NCBI GenBank assembly: GCA_947396885.1
Contig: OX377206.1
Span: 91,695,960-91,759,959, forward strand
Direction: 5' to 3'
From: Heligmosomoides polygyrus polygyrus
Lineage: Eukaryota; Nematoda; Chromadorea; Rhabditida; Heligmosomidae
DNA length: 64,000 bases
Shown: positions 24,355-35,900 of the stretch, piece after piece
How the letters are laid out: the number at the start of each line of letters is the position of its first letter
Numbering within the stretch: position 1 is the stretch's first letter
Position numbers and translations under genes: made by a program
The notes under the pieces: model-generated
What the model was told of the DNA's origin: nothing
Seen by the model: the letters and a program-made list of their open reading frames with translations, nothing else
Databases searched by the model: none

Positions 24355-24455
24355 TATGGCTCAGCGCTTAGTGTGCTATTTTAGAGTATGATACAAATCT
24401 GGCGTCCCAAAAAAAGGTTGTCAGTTCGAATTCTGTCTGTTGCTAGGAATTTGAT
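24355..24455 (+). pseudogene. tRNA-like relic
   Basis: A-box-like TGGCTCAGCGCTTAG and B-box-like CAGTTCGAATTC lie about 60 bp apart, followed by TTTGATAGCAGTAACA, the flank seen in other members of this family. Confidence 0.4.
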
Positions 24456-25141
24456 AGCAGTAACATATCGTCGTTATATTGATAACACTAAGTTTGAATT
24501 TCCATAGAAATTTTATATTTCTCTGAAAATCAATAAGATAAGGCAAAAAGCAGAAAAGCAGCAATTTCGGAGGTATAAAAAGGATAGATCACGCTGCCCT
24601 TTCGCTCAGTAGGTCGCAATTTCCATTTGATGCATAGCGTATCCTTTTCTTTTAATAAACACATGAGTTGCTGCACTCCTGTATTTCACAACAAACTTTA
24701 AACAATTATCAATTCTTCTTAAAAAAATAAAAAAATCTTAAATTTGAATTTTCATAAGGTTTCACTGTGCTTGCCTTTAAGCCGATAAATTATAGACATT
24801 CTAGGAGAGATAGTAGGAAAATGAATAACTTGGCTAATTCTGCTTATAATCACTTAATACTTGAGAAAATAGGAAACAAAAATAAAAACTATATAATATT
24901 AGTCATTATACATTTTATATATTGCCATAAAAGAGGAAGGCGGAAGTAGTTATAAGGCAGCAACATGCTATTTATTCAAATGTAAATTTAGAGAAATTCT
25001 AAAAGCGCCATAATAGGCATTTGTTGCTCGTCCTGCATGCGAAAAAAAGAAGCGCCCAAAAATTAGTTTGGCTCCTTCAAGATCATACTTCCTTATTCCT
25101 GCCTAAATTATTAAATCATTTATTTCCGCCTGCTAGATTAG

Positions 25142-25431
25142 TGGACGCGTGTGGCGTAGTCGGATGAGGTGCTAGGTGCTGTGTGTGCACCCGATTCCGC
25201 GGTCCTGGTTCGGTTTTCCGCTTAGGCCAACCAAGCCTACCAACCCTCCGGGGTCGAGAAGTTGGTGCCACACTTGTCAGAGGAGGATAAAACACTGAGT
25301 TCTTCATCGTCTGGCCACCTCAAGACATTTCATAGGCATTCAAATCGCCTTCCACACATCCCAAAGAAGTAGAATGCGTTGCGCATCCCAGAAGAATTGA
25401 CTAACGCCGTCCTTTATTCGTTATCTTTTTA
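25142..25431 (+). mobile_element. SINE copy, sense orientation
   Basis: Head GACGCGTGTGGCGTAGTCGG, B-box region GGTTCGGTTTTCC, end ACGCCGTCCTTTATTCG. Confidence 0.8.
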
Positions 25432-26640
25432 TTAAATTAGTATTAGACGCTGCCAAAGTTACAACGTCAACAAACATGACAGTATTTCCACGGTGTGTAA
25501 TTTCGGGAAAGAGGGAATTACGTGAGAGTCCACTGAGCTACTCTGGCACGCGATGGGATCGGATGAAGATTGAGCAATCGAGACGAGCAAATTGATGGTC
25601 AGCAGGATGATAGCAGAGACTCTCGTACTAAACGTCTCCCTAAAAAAAGTCCAATGAGGGAATCAGTGCATGCTCTGGGTATGATCGAAGAAAAAATGGG
25701 GATTAAGGGGATCCCTGCTCATCACGACGGGTTGAGATCGATGGCGTACATGTAGTGCAAAGCTGGTGCAGCCTACGCTGACCGCATTCCCGCAGCTGCG
25801 TTCTGACGACTCGTCGGAAGAAGAGCTTCTTGAAGCCACGGGACGCTGACGCCTTAGCTCGAGGCTCGTTCGGCGGCTGTCGAGAAGACCTCGGAAGGTC
25901 GAGCTTCAGTCCGACACTGCCAGCACGCGTTCGTGCTGCTGTCGGGGGCGCGATCGTCGTGGTTGCGTATTGTTCACCGGCGGGCCTGATCACACAGTGA
26001 TTTCGAAATCGGCCAAATCTGCCGACTGCGCCTTCCGCTCCGCCGACGAGTCTCGCACTCAGCTTCAGGTTGTTGTCCACGTTGTTCGTGTTTCGTTGCT
26101 GTTACCAGGCACACCACAGTCCCCCTCTGCTTCCTGGACTAGCTGTCTTCAGAAGCAGTGGCGAGCATCGATGCCTTGTCATTCTCAACGACTCCCACCT
26201 TAACCCCAATAATCACCACAGCCTTCTCTCCGTCTCCTGTCTCGTCCACAGCTATTCGCCCTTCCTCTCCTCCATACCATTACTGTTGTGTATTTTCGAA
26301 CCGTTATGTGTCGAATCGATCGAATTCCATGAGAGTACTCCCGCTTATGGATCGCTATTGAGCGCTGCTCTCGACGAGCGAGCAGCATCACACGGCCAGC
26401 TAGCCGACTAGCTGTTGCCACAGCGGCTTTATCCCTGTTGCGAATATTACTTCCATGTATACGTATGCTGTGATGCGATATGTGAAACTTCGACCCACTC
26501 CGGAATCGTAGACTTCGGTCGAAGTTCAGATGTAGTTTGCGATCTTAGATTTTTGTCATAATTTTAGTACGCCAGCCCTGAAAGCTTCTGCTGTTATCTT
26601 GACATTGTCTTTTTCTCGAAGATGAGATTTTTACGGAATT
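25432..26640. other. GC-rich segment, no gene identified
   Basis: CTGGCACGCGATGGGA near 25545 also occurs near 18998 and, changed, near 34446, so a dispersed repeat is present. 25.8-26.4 kb is GC-rich with overlapping open frames on both strands and no family match; it could hold a promoter or UTR. Confidence 0.4.
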
Positions 26641-26659
26641 TTTAAAACAATGTTTAGTT

Positions 26660-26805
26660 ACGATCAAAACTCTTGGCTAAGCCGGAGTCGAACTCGCATC
26701 TTCTTCTTTCCTTTCTTCTTTCTTCTAAAACTAAACATTCTTCTAATTGTCTTCTATAAAGCAAGCGGGGGCAGGTTCGAGTCCCGGCTGGCGCAAGAGT
26801 TTGAT
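26660..26805. pseudogene. Two tRNA 3'-half fragments in opposite orientation
   Basis: The minus strand near 26668-26700 has GCGAGTTCGACTCCGGCTTAG and the TTTTGATCGTAAC flank. The + strand at 26774-26803 has GCAGGTTCGAGTCCCGGCTG followed by GCGCA. Both are T-arm plus acceptor 3' strands of the family at 28.0 kb. Confidence 0.45.
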
Positions 26806-27000
26806 CTCAACTAGGCATCCATCTAACAGCTTCTTCCTTCTGCATATAATATGCCGGATTACGATTAAGCAAAAATGAAAGTGGTCATTTATGGCATTCT
26901 TTTTCTTCTTTTTTTTTGCAATGATCATTTTCTGTAGACTGCACTACACTAGACTTTTCGATACTCCAAAAGGCATAAAACTTGACTCTTGAGGTACTTT

Positions 27001-27572
27001 TTAGGTTGTCCGGAAAGTTCTCAGCGTTTTGTATTACTATTTTTTGTTTGCCTATTATTAAGTAAAAATTCAACTTGCATTGCGCATTAATGCTACTTTC
27101 TGTACAGAATTTTTCGTTCTATCTGACTAAGTAATTTATGTTTCAACGTTGTTCTATATTGCTGTTCTTGAAGGGCTTAGTGAAGTGGAAGGGTTCTCTT
27201 CGAACGATATTTTTTAAACCCCAAAATGGGGACAGTCCGCAGCCGAGGCAGGTAGACAAATCAACCAAGTCTGGGGCCTAATAGTGTTGGAGAAAGCGCT
27301 GTGTGAAGTAGTTCAGTAAATTTCGGACCGGAGATTTCAGCCTCGAAGATGTCGCCCGTAGCGATCGACCTAGAGCAATCCTGGACGACGAGCTGAAGGC
27401 GTAGGTAGAAGATGAACCATCCCAATCAGTTCGCGGGATCGCGGAAGAGCCAGATGTCAGTAAAACTTCTGTTGCGGATGCTTTGAAACGCCTTGGGTAG
27501 GTAAAAATGCTCGAAAATTGGGTGCCCCACGAGTTGTGTGAACGGCAAAAATTGTCACGTTTCGAGACTTAA
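27001..27572 (+). mobile_element. Mariner 5' fragment truncated by a TTTATA microsatellite
   Basis: A mariner-type end, TTAGGTTGTCCGGAAAGTTC, starts at 27001. From about 27240, frames with stops read AAEAGRQINQVWGPNSVGES, GDFSLEDVARSDRPRAILDD, SVRGIAEEPDVSKTSVADAL and ENWVPHELCERQK. This is the mariner DNA-binding half through WVPHEL. The catalytic half is missing: a (TTTATA)n run begins at about 27577. Confidence 0.75.
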
Positions 27573-27576
27573 TAGA

Positions 27577-27645
27577 TATTTATTATTTATATTTATATTT
27601 ATATTTATATTTATATTTATATTTATATTTATATTTATATTTATA
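27577..27645. repeat. (TTTATA)n microsatellite
   Basis: About ten hexamer units, ending the mariner fragment at 27.0-27.57 kb. Confidence 0.9.
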
Positions 27646-27991
27646 GTGGCTACCAAATAGGGGTAAAAACCAAAAATTCCTTAATAAAAAGAAAGAAAAT
27701 AAGAGCCACCTGAGAACCCTTTACTAAGAATAAGCTAAAATGAAAAAAATCATTTATGTTTTTCTTTTTTTCTAAAAATTACTCGGCCAAAAGCAATCAT
27801 AGTTTTTTGTAAACTAGACTAGGTTAGATTTTTAGGTACTCCAAAAGGCATAAAATTAGATTCTTGAGGTGCCCTAGGTATGTAATAAAATGGTAACCAA
27901 ATAATACAAAAAAATCCTTAAAAATTCCAAAGAAAATAAAAACCAACAGAGAATATGTTGTTACAGGATATTTTGTTGCGATCAAAACATT

Positions 27992-28062
27992 TGCGCCAGG
28001 CGGGACTCGAACCCGCATCTTCTGCTTTCCGAGCAGCGATGTTCGCCTTACACCACCGGCGC
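27992..28062 (-). tRNA. tRNA-like gene, Gly-tRNA body with apparent GGA anticodon
   Basis: The minus strand folds as a 71-nt cloverleaf. The acceptor stem GCGCCGG/CTGGCGC is fully paired with one G-U. The D arm is GTGT/ACAT with loop AAGGCGA, and the T arm GCGGG-TTCGAGT-CCCGC is perfect with a consensus B box. The anticodon arm CTGC/GCAG has the loop TCGGAAA, giving anticodon GGA (28028-28030) and C instead of U at position 33. The body resembles tRNA-Gly(TCC), not a class II serine tRNA, since the variable loop is short. It may be a pseudogene or the head of a tRNA-derived repeat: related, decayed copies share its 3' flank GTTTTGAT(C/A)GCAACA. Confidence 0.6.
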
Positions 28063-28869
28063 TGTTTGACCGCAAGTGACATCCGCAATACGTAACATCC
28101 AACAGAGAATCCTTCACTAAGGACGATTGGTGTTATGAGGGTGTGAACGAATAACATATTGACTAAGCATTAGCTTTTGAGAATGGGATTTTAATGGGAT
28201 TTTTTTTTCAAAATTGATTCGGTTGAAAGCAATCATAATTTTTTGTGAACTACTGGACTTCTTGATGCTCCAAAAGGCATAAAAGTAGAATATTGAAGTG
28301 TCCAGTTATGTAGCAAAATTGTAACTAAATAAGGGTAAAAACAAAAAATTCCTCTAAAAAATTCTTAAAGAAAATGAGAGCCACCGGAGAGAACCCCTCA
28401 CTAAGGAAGGTAGCTTTTATGAGGTGTGAACGAATAGCAGATTGGCCATAAGCTTTTGAGAATGCCGTTTTTATATGATATTTTCTTTCTAAAAATTATT
28501 TGGTTAGAAGCATTCTTAATCTTCCGTAAACTACTGGACCTTTTGCTGCTACAACAGAAATAAAATTTTGCTCTTGAGGTGTACAGGGGATGTGATGATA
28601 TGTTAACCAAGTGAGGGTGAAAACTAAAAATTTCTTTAAAAATTTCGAAGGAAATATTATAAGAACCACTAGAAAACCGATCAGTGAGGAGGGTAGCTCT
28701 TAAGAGAGTCTGATCGAATAGCATGCTGGCTAATTGTAAGCATTAGCTTTTGAGAATGCGATGTTTATGGGTTTGCGATTGTGCGATTTTTATTTTTTAT
28801 TCTCTTTCCAATATTGATTCGGATGAAAGCAGTCGTAATTTTTTTTATACTTTCCTTCCTCTTCCTCTT

Positions 28870-30463
28870 AATCTACTGCACTTTTTTTAGCTCCAACAGC
28901 ATAGTTTTCGTTTTTCTCTGAGATTTTGACTCTTGGCGTACCCAGGCATGTATTAGATTGGTGACTACTGCTTGTGCACCTTGAGAATTTAGTCCATCTT
29001 GCTCAGAGCTACCGCATCCGCTATATCTACTTCAATCCTGGAACGTCATACCTTCAGATCACCTGCTACATGTTGATGGTGACCGTTGTGGCAGAATTTG
29101 ACACCGCGCTCCAGTAATGTGAGAAACTCGAGTGAAATTTGCGCCATTTTCAGCTCCAATTCGTTGTAGTTTTGACTTTCCGGGTGAAAATTTGAAAGTT
29201 TCGAAATTAATGTTTTCACAAGAGGGTTTCTAGTTTACCATTTCTACTGGGTCAGAATTAGCTGGGTTTTGCAGCAGATGCCCTGCCATTCAGGCCAAGA
29301 ACCTGCAGCTCAGGTTTCTAACTGTATCCTTGTCTCGTTAGTGGCCAACCAGCGCAACCAACATTCACTCTGAATATTGCCTCTGACACGCACTATGTGT
29401 GCAGAAGACGTGCTTAACAGCGTCGGAGTTGACGACGCGATGAAGACGTCGGCGTGGGTGTTAAGTGCGCGTAGATTGCAAGCCGCCGACGACGAAGACG
29501 GTGATCAGAAGGCGGCGATTGCATCTGCAGAAGGCGGAAGTGATCGATTTTGATAATGAAGACGGGCCGTCAGCGCTGTAGGCGTGGACGAAAACGCATT
29601 TAAACGGTGCAGCATCTCTGATATTATCGTCGCCTCCTAGGCGGAATCTGAATACGCTCCAGTCTCGTTGATTTCTGGCGTTTCGAAATCTCAACCAACT
29701 AGGCAGCTATGGCATGTGAGTTGGTTTTTTTTTAATTTTTATTTTTAGATCGATTTTTGATTTGTGCATAGACTAGGTGACCTTCGTTGAGGCCTTAAGG
29801 TGAACAGCCTTAAGTGAACTACTGCAGAAATAGCTTCATCGAAAAGCTGCTCACTTTGCGCCGCCGCAACTCAGACGGAATCAGCTTCTGCTTCTGCTTC
29901 CGAAGATAGTCACGTCAAAACAAAATGATTCGAGTCACACTATCCTAGGTTTTTTTCTGATTTGTTTAAAAATGGTTGGCGGTGCTGTGAAAAAAATTTT
30001 AAAAAATTGAGAAAGCTGATCTATTATAAAGTTCTACATCCTGCAGCGTGCGCCATACATTGTACTGCTGGTTGGCTCCATCTTGAAATTATGACAACAA
30101 CACTAATAACATTAGCAGAAAAAATAGAAGAAATAGAGGAAGGTTCGTTTCGCCGCCAACTTCAGGATGCGAACCGCGCATAACAAATTTTACTGTTTAC
30201 TCATCCGTGAAACTAGGAGTGCCGTGCATTTTTTAATTCAAATTTTTAACATTATTTTCCAGGTTGATTGGGTTGGTTGAGGTGGATTTCGTTTTTATTT
30301 TATTTTAAAAGATTCATTTTTAGCTAAGAGGTTTGCAAAACCCACCTGAAAAGCTGAGTTGAGTCAGCATCAAAATTGGGAGCGCATTTTCTCCAAGCTC
30401 TCTACATCCTCTGAAATTTGTAGATACAATGTGAAAGCGAACAAAGTGCTATTAGACAAGAAT
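28870..30463. other. No gene identified
   Basis: Mixed-composition DNA. A GC-richer patch at 29.4-29.7 kb has short open frames without splice context. Confidence 0.5.
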
Positions 30464-30895
30464 AAAGGGTAGAGGGCCGTGTTGATCAAGCCGTTTGTCG
30501 GATGCGCCACGCATTTTGTTTCTATGCCTTGTCGTGGAGGCAATTCGAGTGGGTGCCGATTCAGTGTCTTGTCCCTGGAGGTCACTTTTAGTGGGAGTAA
30601 TAGTAATTAAAGGGCGCTTGTAGCGTAGTCCGACGGCGTGCCGACTGCCGCGTGCAGCCGATAACCAGGTTCTTGGTTCGAATTCCCCGCCAGGCCAACT
30701 AAACCTTTTATCCCTCTGGGTCGGTGAATTGGTACCGACTTGTCTGGGAAGGATAAAGCACTGACGTCTTCGTCGGCTGACCACCGCAAGTCACTATTTG
30801 ACCTATGCACTCAATTCACCTCCATGACATCTCGTAGAAGTAGAATGTGTGGCGCATCCCAAAAGGGGTTGAGTAACGCCGTCCTTTATCCTTTA
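30464..30895. mobile_element. Two SINE pieces, inverted fragment then sense copy
   Basis: 30464-30555 is a minus-orientation tail and body fragment. 30613-30895 is a sense copy with head GCGCTTGTAGCGTAGTCCG, a consensus B box GGTTCGAATTCC and end ACGCCGTCCTTTATCC. Confidence 0.78.
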
Positions 30896-31706
30896 CTATC
30901 TAATAGTAAGTAGTTATACCTTACTTCACTTCTAAGCCTTATACAGGATATAATTACTTAAGAAAAAAATACAAGCAAAAGTCTGAATCCAATATAGTGA
31001 CCTCGATGGACATTATCGGCCTCGGGGGCCAGGAACCATGGATCGATTATGGGTGTTGGTAACAGCTGACGCCTACTGCGACTGCGCTACATAGATGCGG
31101 TTCCACCCTAAAACGGTGCCAACAACAGAACTAACAGGAAAAATCGGGGAAGGGTTGTTTCGCCACTAACTTCCGACAGTGCCTCAGAAAATCTAACCGG
31201 TAGATCGTAAGTTGGAAAGAAATACGCTTTTCGAAGTTTTTTTTAGTTTTACTTGAAATGCCGTTTATTTTTTCAGAGATTTTGAGCGCTTTATCCTATG
31301 GGCAGCTTAACGGAGTTCACAATTTTTTAGACGACAAAAATCATTATTCAAGATTTTTCTATTTCCGTTTGAATAGCTCTCTACCTTCTTTAGAAAATGA
31401 CAGCACTTTATTCTTTTCAAAAATTAGCGTGATCATTCTTCCACTCTTCCTTCAATTGAAAACACTTGCGTTCAAAATTTTAGCCTTTAATCTCAATTTG
31501 TAAATGATGGAAATTTTGTTTGAACGAAAAAAAGTAAAAGAAAGGTAATGAAGCCTATAAAAGGATTCCTTTTATGCAGTGAACACTTTCGTTAGGTACG
31601 AGGAACGTTCAAATTGAAAATATTATTTACATTTGTGTTAATTTTTTTTTTGAATTTTCAGATTTTGTAGCTACTGCCATCAGCTCTGGAGTTACGGACC
31701 CTGGAG
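30896..31706. other. AT-rich DNA, no gene identified
   Basis: An 81-codon frame on + (31258-31503, Phe/Leu/Ser-rich) has no recognisable domain and AT-rich codon content typical of chance frames. Confidence 0.5.
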
Positions 31707-31707
31707 T

Positions 31708-31754
<47 letters not shown>

Positions 31755-31755
31755 T
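31707..31755. repeat. ATTT microsatellite
   Basis: About 12 tetramer units immediately before the SINE at 31767; similar tracts lie at 11664-11685, 20239-20255 and 41101-41143. Confidence 0.9.
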
Positions 31756-31766
31756 TACGTGCGCCT

Positions 31767-32067
31767 TAAGGGCGTGTGTAGCGCAGTCGGAGGAGGCGCG
31801 ACTGCCGCGTGCACCCGATACCAGGTTCCTGGTTCGGATTTCCCGCCCAGGCCAACCAAGCCTTCCATCCCTCCGGGGTCGGTGAATTGGTACCAGACTT
31901 GTCTGGGAAGGATAAAGCGCTGACTTGTTTATCGGCTGGCCACCGCAAGTCATTGTATGGCCAAATACGCATTCATGTCGCTTCCACGACATCCCGTAGA
32001 AGTAGAATGCGCTGGCGCATCCCAGAAGGGATTGAGTAACGCCGTCCTTTATCCTTTATCTTTATCT
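31767..32067 (+). mobile_element. tRNA-derived SINE, best reference copy
   Basis: In sense orientation it starts GGGCGTGTGTAGCGCAGTCG (A box TAGCGCAGTCGG), has a B-box-like GGTTCGGATTTCC about 55 bp on, then a body of about 190 bp and ends GTAACGCCGTCC with a (TTTATC)n tail. The 12-bp direct repeat TTACGTGCGCCT flanks it (31755-31766, 32068-32079). This is the pol III promoter, tail and target duplication expected of a SINE moved by a LINE. Confidence 0.9.
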
Positions 32068-32110
32068 TTACGTGCGCCTAGTGATGCGCTCAAACCCCAA
32101 AAAAATTAAA

Positions 32111-32382
32111 AGATAAAAGGATAAAGGACGGCGTTAGTCAATCCCTTTTGTCAATCCCTTTTAGGATGCGCCACGCGTGCCTCTTCTACGAATGTCGAGA
32201 AGGCGATTTGAATACGTATTTGGTCATGCTATAAAATGACTTGCGGTGACCAGCCGATTGGACAATCAGAGTTTAATACTTCCGAGACAAGTCTGGTGGG
32301 ATGGCAGATGTGGTTGGCCTGGGCGGGAAATCCATGACAGCGACAGCCAACACCTCCTCCGACTGCGCTACACGCGCTCACA
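32111..32382 (-). mobile_element. SINE copy just upstream of rsef-1 exon 1
   Basis: Tail AAAAGGATAAAGGACGGCG, body with internal deletion, head end CTGCGCTACACGCGC. It ends about 80 bp before the acceptor at 32459. Confidence 0.8.
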
Positions 32383-32602
32383 GAAAAATTGAATTCTTTT
32401 AATGAAATCGAGTTTGTCCCATTGCCACTATTTGACATTTTTTCTGTTTTTGATCTTAGCTACTCCTTGGCCTCACTCCGTTGTTTTGCCCTCTGCCCCG
32501 GTCGTTCGTGCACTAACATCTGATGCTACACTGAATCGAAATACCGAGTTTTCAGTTGGCAACACCATCAAGGACGAGTTCTTCCTTGATCTGTACCTGG
32601 CC

Positions 32603-32965
32603 ATGGCAAACGAAGTCGAACGGCTGTTCAATCTTTGCGATGCCGAGGGTAAAGGCTACCTGACCGAACAGGACCTCCAGCACATCTGCCCTCAACTTGA
32701 TCAAAAAGTGCGTGTATCTGCCGGTCTTTTTCCTATGTGTGGCATCGATTGTTCGCCATCACACGCACACACGTGCCATACATGTGACGACGATGTCGAC
32801 GTCGACGTCGATGTCGGAATGCGGACGACAAGCGAACGATTCTGAACGATTTTCAGGACATCGAGTTTATATTCGCCCAATTGGACACGGACGGCTCGGG
32901 CAAAATCGAAAAGGAGGAATTCTGTAACGGCTTCAAAAAGGCCGTGCTCGAGGGCGAAAATCGAG
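32603..32965 (+). CDS. rsef-1: rsef-1 exons 1-2: EF-hand pair
   Basis: Exons 32603-32707 and 32857-32965 are joined across a 149-nt intron in phase 0. EF hand 1 has a loop starting at Asp13 ([12 protein letters not shown]). Its positions 3, 5 and 12 are Glu, Lys and Asp, so calcium binding is probably weak. EF hand 2 has a textbook loop at residues 45-56 ([12 protein letters not shown]) with Asp, Asp, Ser and the final Glu in place. The exon 2 donor at 32966 is GTTGTT, weaker than the consensus, but it is needed for phase 1 into exon 3. RASEF and CRACR2A also begin with an EF-hand pair. Confidence 0.9.
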
Positions 32966-35900
32966 GTTGTTTTTCGATTGGAATTTCTTCGCTGTTGAAC
33001 AAAAATTGGAGTGTAAGGTCGGGCTGAAAGTGGCCGTCAGTGCTTTCCAGTGCTTTAAGTGTCCTGTTTCGGTACATGTCTTGAATGTGCGCAGCGTTGG
33101 AGGATGAGAGTGCGCTAGCCGCCAACACTGAAGGCCGCATCGAATGGGCATGCCATTGGAAGATAGCTTGTGCGATCAGTATCTTGATTGGCGTAGGTGT
33201 ATCTGTGTTCAGTCGGTGCTTGGTTATGATTGGCTGGAGTTCTCCCACCTCTCAATGCTGACCACTTTCGCGACATGGACCAAAAAATGTGTGTTTCTAA
33301 AAGAAGAATTTATTCCAGTTTTCCCGACAGCCAAACAGTCTACGTCATGTCGTGGAGCATTATGCCTTCAATCTTGTCAAGGCTTTGTCAGAATTGAATT
33401 GAAATTTAGCAGCTACTCTTTAAAAAATGTCTCAACATTCACCAGTTATACACTTACACTGAAACTTTGCACCGAAGATACAAGCCCCTAAAATGGTGAA
33501 ACTCCTGTATAGAATAGACAGTCGTCCTGAGAAATAGATAAAACCGAAGGTCAAGCTCATGCTCCCACAGTTCAACGTAAGGTTTAAGGATAACCATATG
33601 TGGCACCTCTTGAACCGCTTTGCTGAATAAGATAAAGAAAATCGGGATCTATCCTAGTCCGGGGGGGGGAGGGGGTGAGCGGCCACATGACTAAAAACTA
33701 GGTAACAAAATGAATTATTACTCACGGAGCGGCTCCTAGTGATCGAAACCTAACCTAAGAGAAACCAAAAACGGACGAACAAACAAAAAAAATCGCCGCG
33801 GTTTACAACCGTCTCGGCTTGCAAAGAGCGACGGAATATAGTCATACTGCATGCTGACCGCTGCTTGACATGTTACAACCAGGATCTAACATGGTGAGGA
33901 GGGCACACAACTTTGTCTCCTTACAACCGTAACAAATGCAATTTTTTTGAATTTTTTTCTTTGTGACTTTTTATTGTTTAGGTCCTCTGCTGTTCTGTAG
34001 GAGCCGCTCTGTAGGTCTTGAGTGAATTTGTCACATATAATACTTTTTAGTTATGTGCCCCCCCCGGACTAGGATAGTTCCGAAAGTCGTTCACCCAGGC
34101 TCCAGTACACAATGATCTGGTGGCTCGAAAAGTGGAGAGCCATCTGACTTCTTTCCTTACTGTGGCCCGATCAAAAAAAAATCCTTTAAAATAATGCTTA
34201 AGCATTACAAAAGGCAGGTCATGTCATATAATATAAAATGCTAAAAATTTAGAGAACTAGTCTCCTCGAACCATCGCAAAGGTCACTCACAAAGAATCAT
34301 TTTCCGTATTTAATGGCCTTCCGCCAGGTGCAAAGAAGAACACCAAGTGCTTTGCTAATGTGTCGATCGAACTTGCTTGTGAACATCCTGAACGATTTGA
34401 AGCCATCCTTATCTACTTAACAACGGAGATCCACTGGGCTATTCTGGCACGCGACTGGGATAGATGAAGAAGCCTTGCTGAGCCCTGCCAGAGTAATTCG
34501 ACGACCAACGCGACCATATGACAAACAGCTGCTGCAGAGGATTCAGAAGTGTTGCTGCTCTCTCATTAGTAACTCGGGCACTCAATTTTTGGGCTCACAT
34601 TGAAACAATAGTTTGGGCTGAAATGTTCACGAGAAACCTCAGATGATGGAAATGATTTTTGGTATATGTCGCGAAGGTGAGCAGCATTGATAGGTGGGAG
34701 CGCCTCAGCCAATCATAACCAAGTAGAGCGCAGACCGATCACACGCCAGCCCATCAGGGTACGGCTGCACATTTCTGAATGGCACGCCCATTTAATGAGG
34801 TCTGATTGACTGGCGCGCTCTAACCTAACAATGCTACCCGTTTTCGCGACATGCACTGATTTTAGCATTTTAAACTTCACAAGGTTGTCGATCTCCAACG
34901 CTTTAAACAATAAGAACTTTCTGTAGCAAGATGGATAAGAGTTTTTATTATATTTCAAATTTAAACAGCGTATCTTCTTGTATACCCTGTACAACTTCTC
35001 CATTATTCAGTAATTCACCTCGGTAAAAGCAGTCATAGAAACGACACCAGATCATCACAAAAAAGACCTCTTTAGGGTATGGAGGAATGCAACGAAGAGC
35101 GAGTGTCATTGAGTATTCCGACGAATTCGATCGGAATGCGTCTCTGAAGCTATGGGATACCACACCACCGTCCCGAGCGGGTGACGAAGTGTTCGACAGC
35201 GACGCCGATTCCGCGGTACGTCGAGTTTCATTACAGCCTCTATTTAAATGGATATCAAAGTTTGGGATTCCTTCCTGCAGAAAAAAAATCTCAAAACTTC
35301 TCACAACAAAATAACCGCCAACTAAACGCGAAAGCGGACGCGAAATGAATTCTTTTCAAGAATTAAAATGTTTAAAATGTTTAAATATGTAAGCGGACGC
35401 GAAATGAATTCTTTTCAAGAATTCATTTCGCGTCCGCTTACATATTTAAACATTTTAAACATCAACATCATCGCCGCTACTTCATTCTCAGTTCACGGCC
35501 TGTAGCTTTAAAACTACTCCACTTCACTATACAGGGTGGTCTACATGAAGTGTTACGCAGAAAACTATATACAAAATTTGTGCAATCTTTTAAAAAACAA
35601 GAAAATTCTACGTAACATGTTATACATTACAATTAAAATGAGCTTCTTTGTCTTTAGTGCAAGCGTCCAATCTCTTTCGGAAATTCTCGAGGATGCGCGC
35701 GATCATTTATGGTGAAATTTCGTCAAATGCCTTCTCCAGAGCTCTGCTAAGCGAGTCCAGTGAGCTGTATCTAAAAGAGCAGGCTTTTTGCTCTAACATT
35801 GACCAAATGGCGAAATTCATAGGCTTGGGATCGGACGAGTTTGAAGGACAAACATCCTTCGTCCACAAATCCGGAAGGTTGGTCTCACGCCATTCCAGAG

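Larger units (their letters stand above)
26900..28860. repeat. Diverged dispersed/tandem repeat block, period about 290 bp in part
   Basis: CTCCAAAAGGCATAAAA-like text recurs near 26960, 27837, 28268, 28550 and 28890, each followed by CTTGAGGTG-like text, AAAAATTCC-like text and, in some, GTAGCTCTTAAGAG. Units between 28150 and 28860 are about 285-290 bp apart and heavily diverged. The mariner fragment, a microsatellite and the tRNA-like gene sit among them. Confidence 0.65.

Noticed and set aside
25703..26411. Overlapping long frames on both strands in a GC-rich patch
   Set aside because: Open frames on both strands are expected from base composition; no family, start or splice evidence.
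32402..32602. N-terminal extension with a signal-peptide-like start (MKSSLSHCHYLTFFLF) on the rsef-1 protein
   Set aside because: It spans a good splice acceptor ending at 32459, and a secreted start makes no sense for a cytosolic Rab with EF hands. Probably intron or 5' UTR read in frame.
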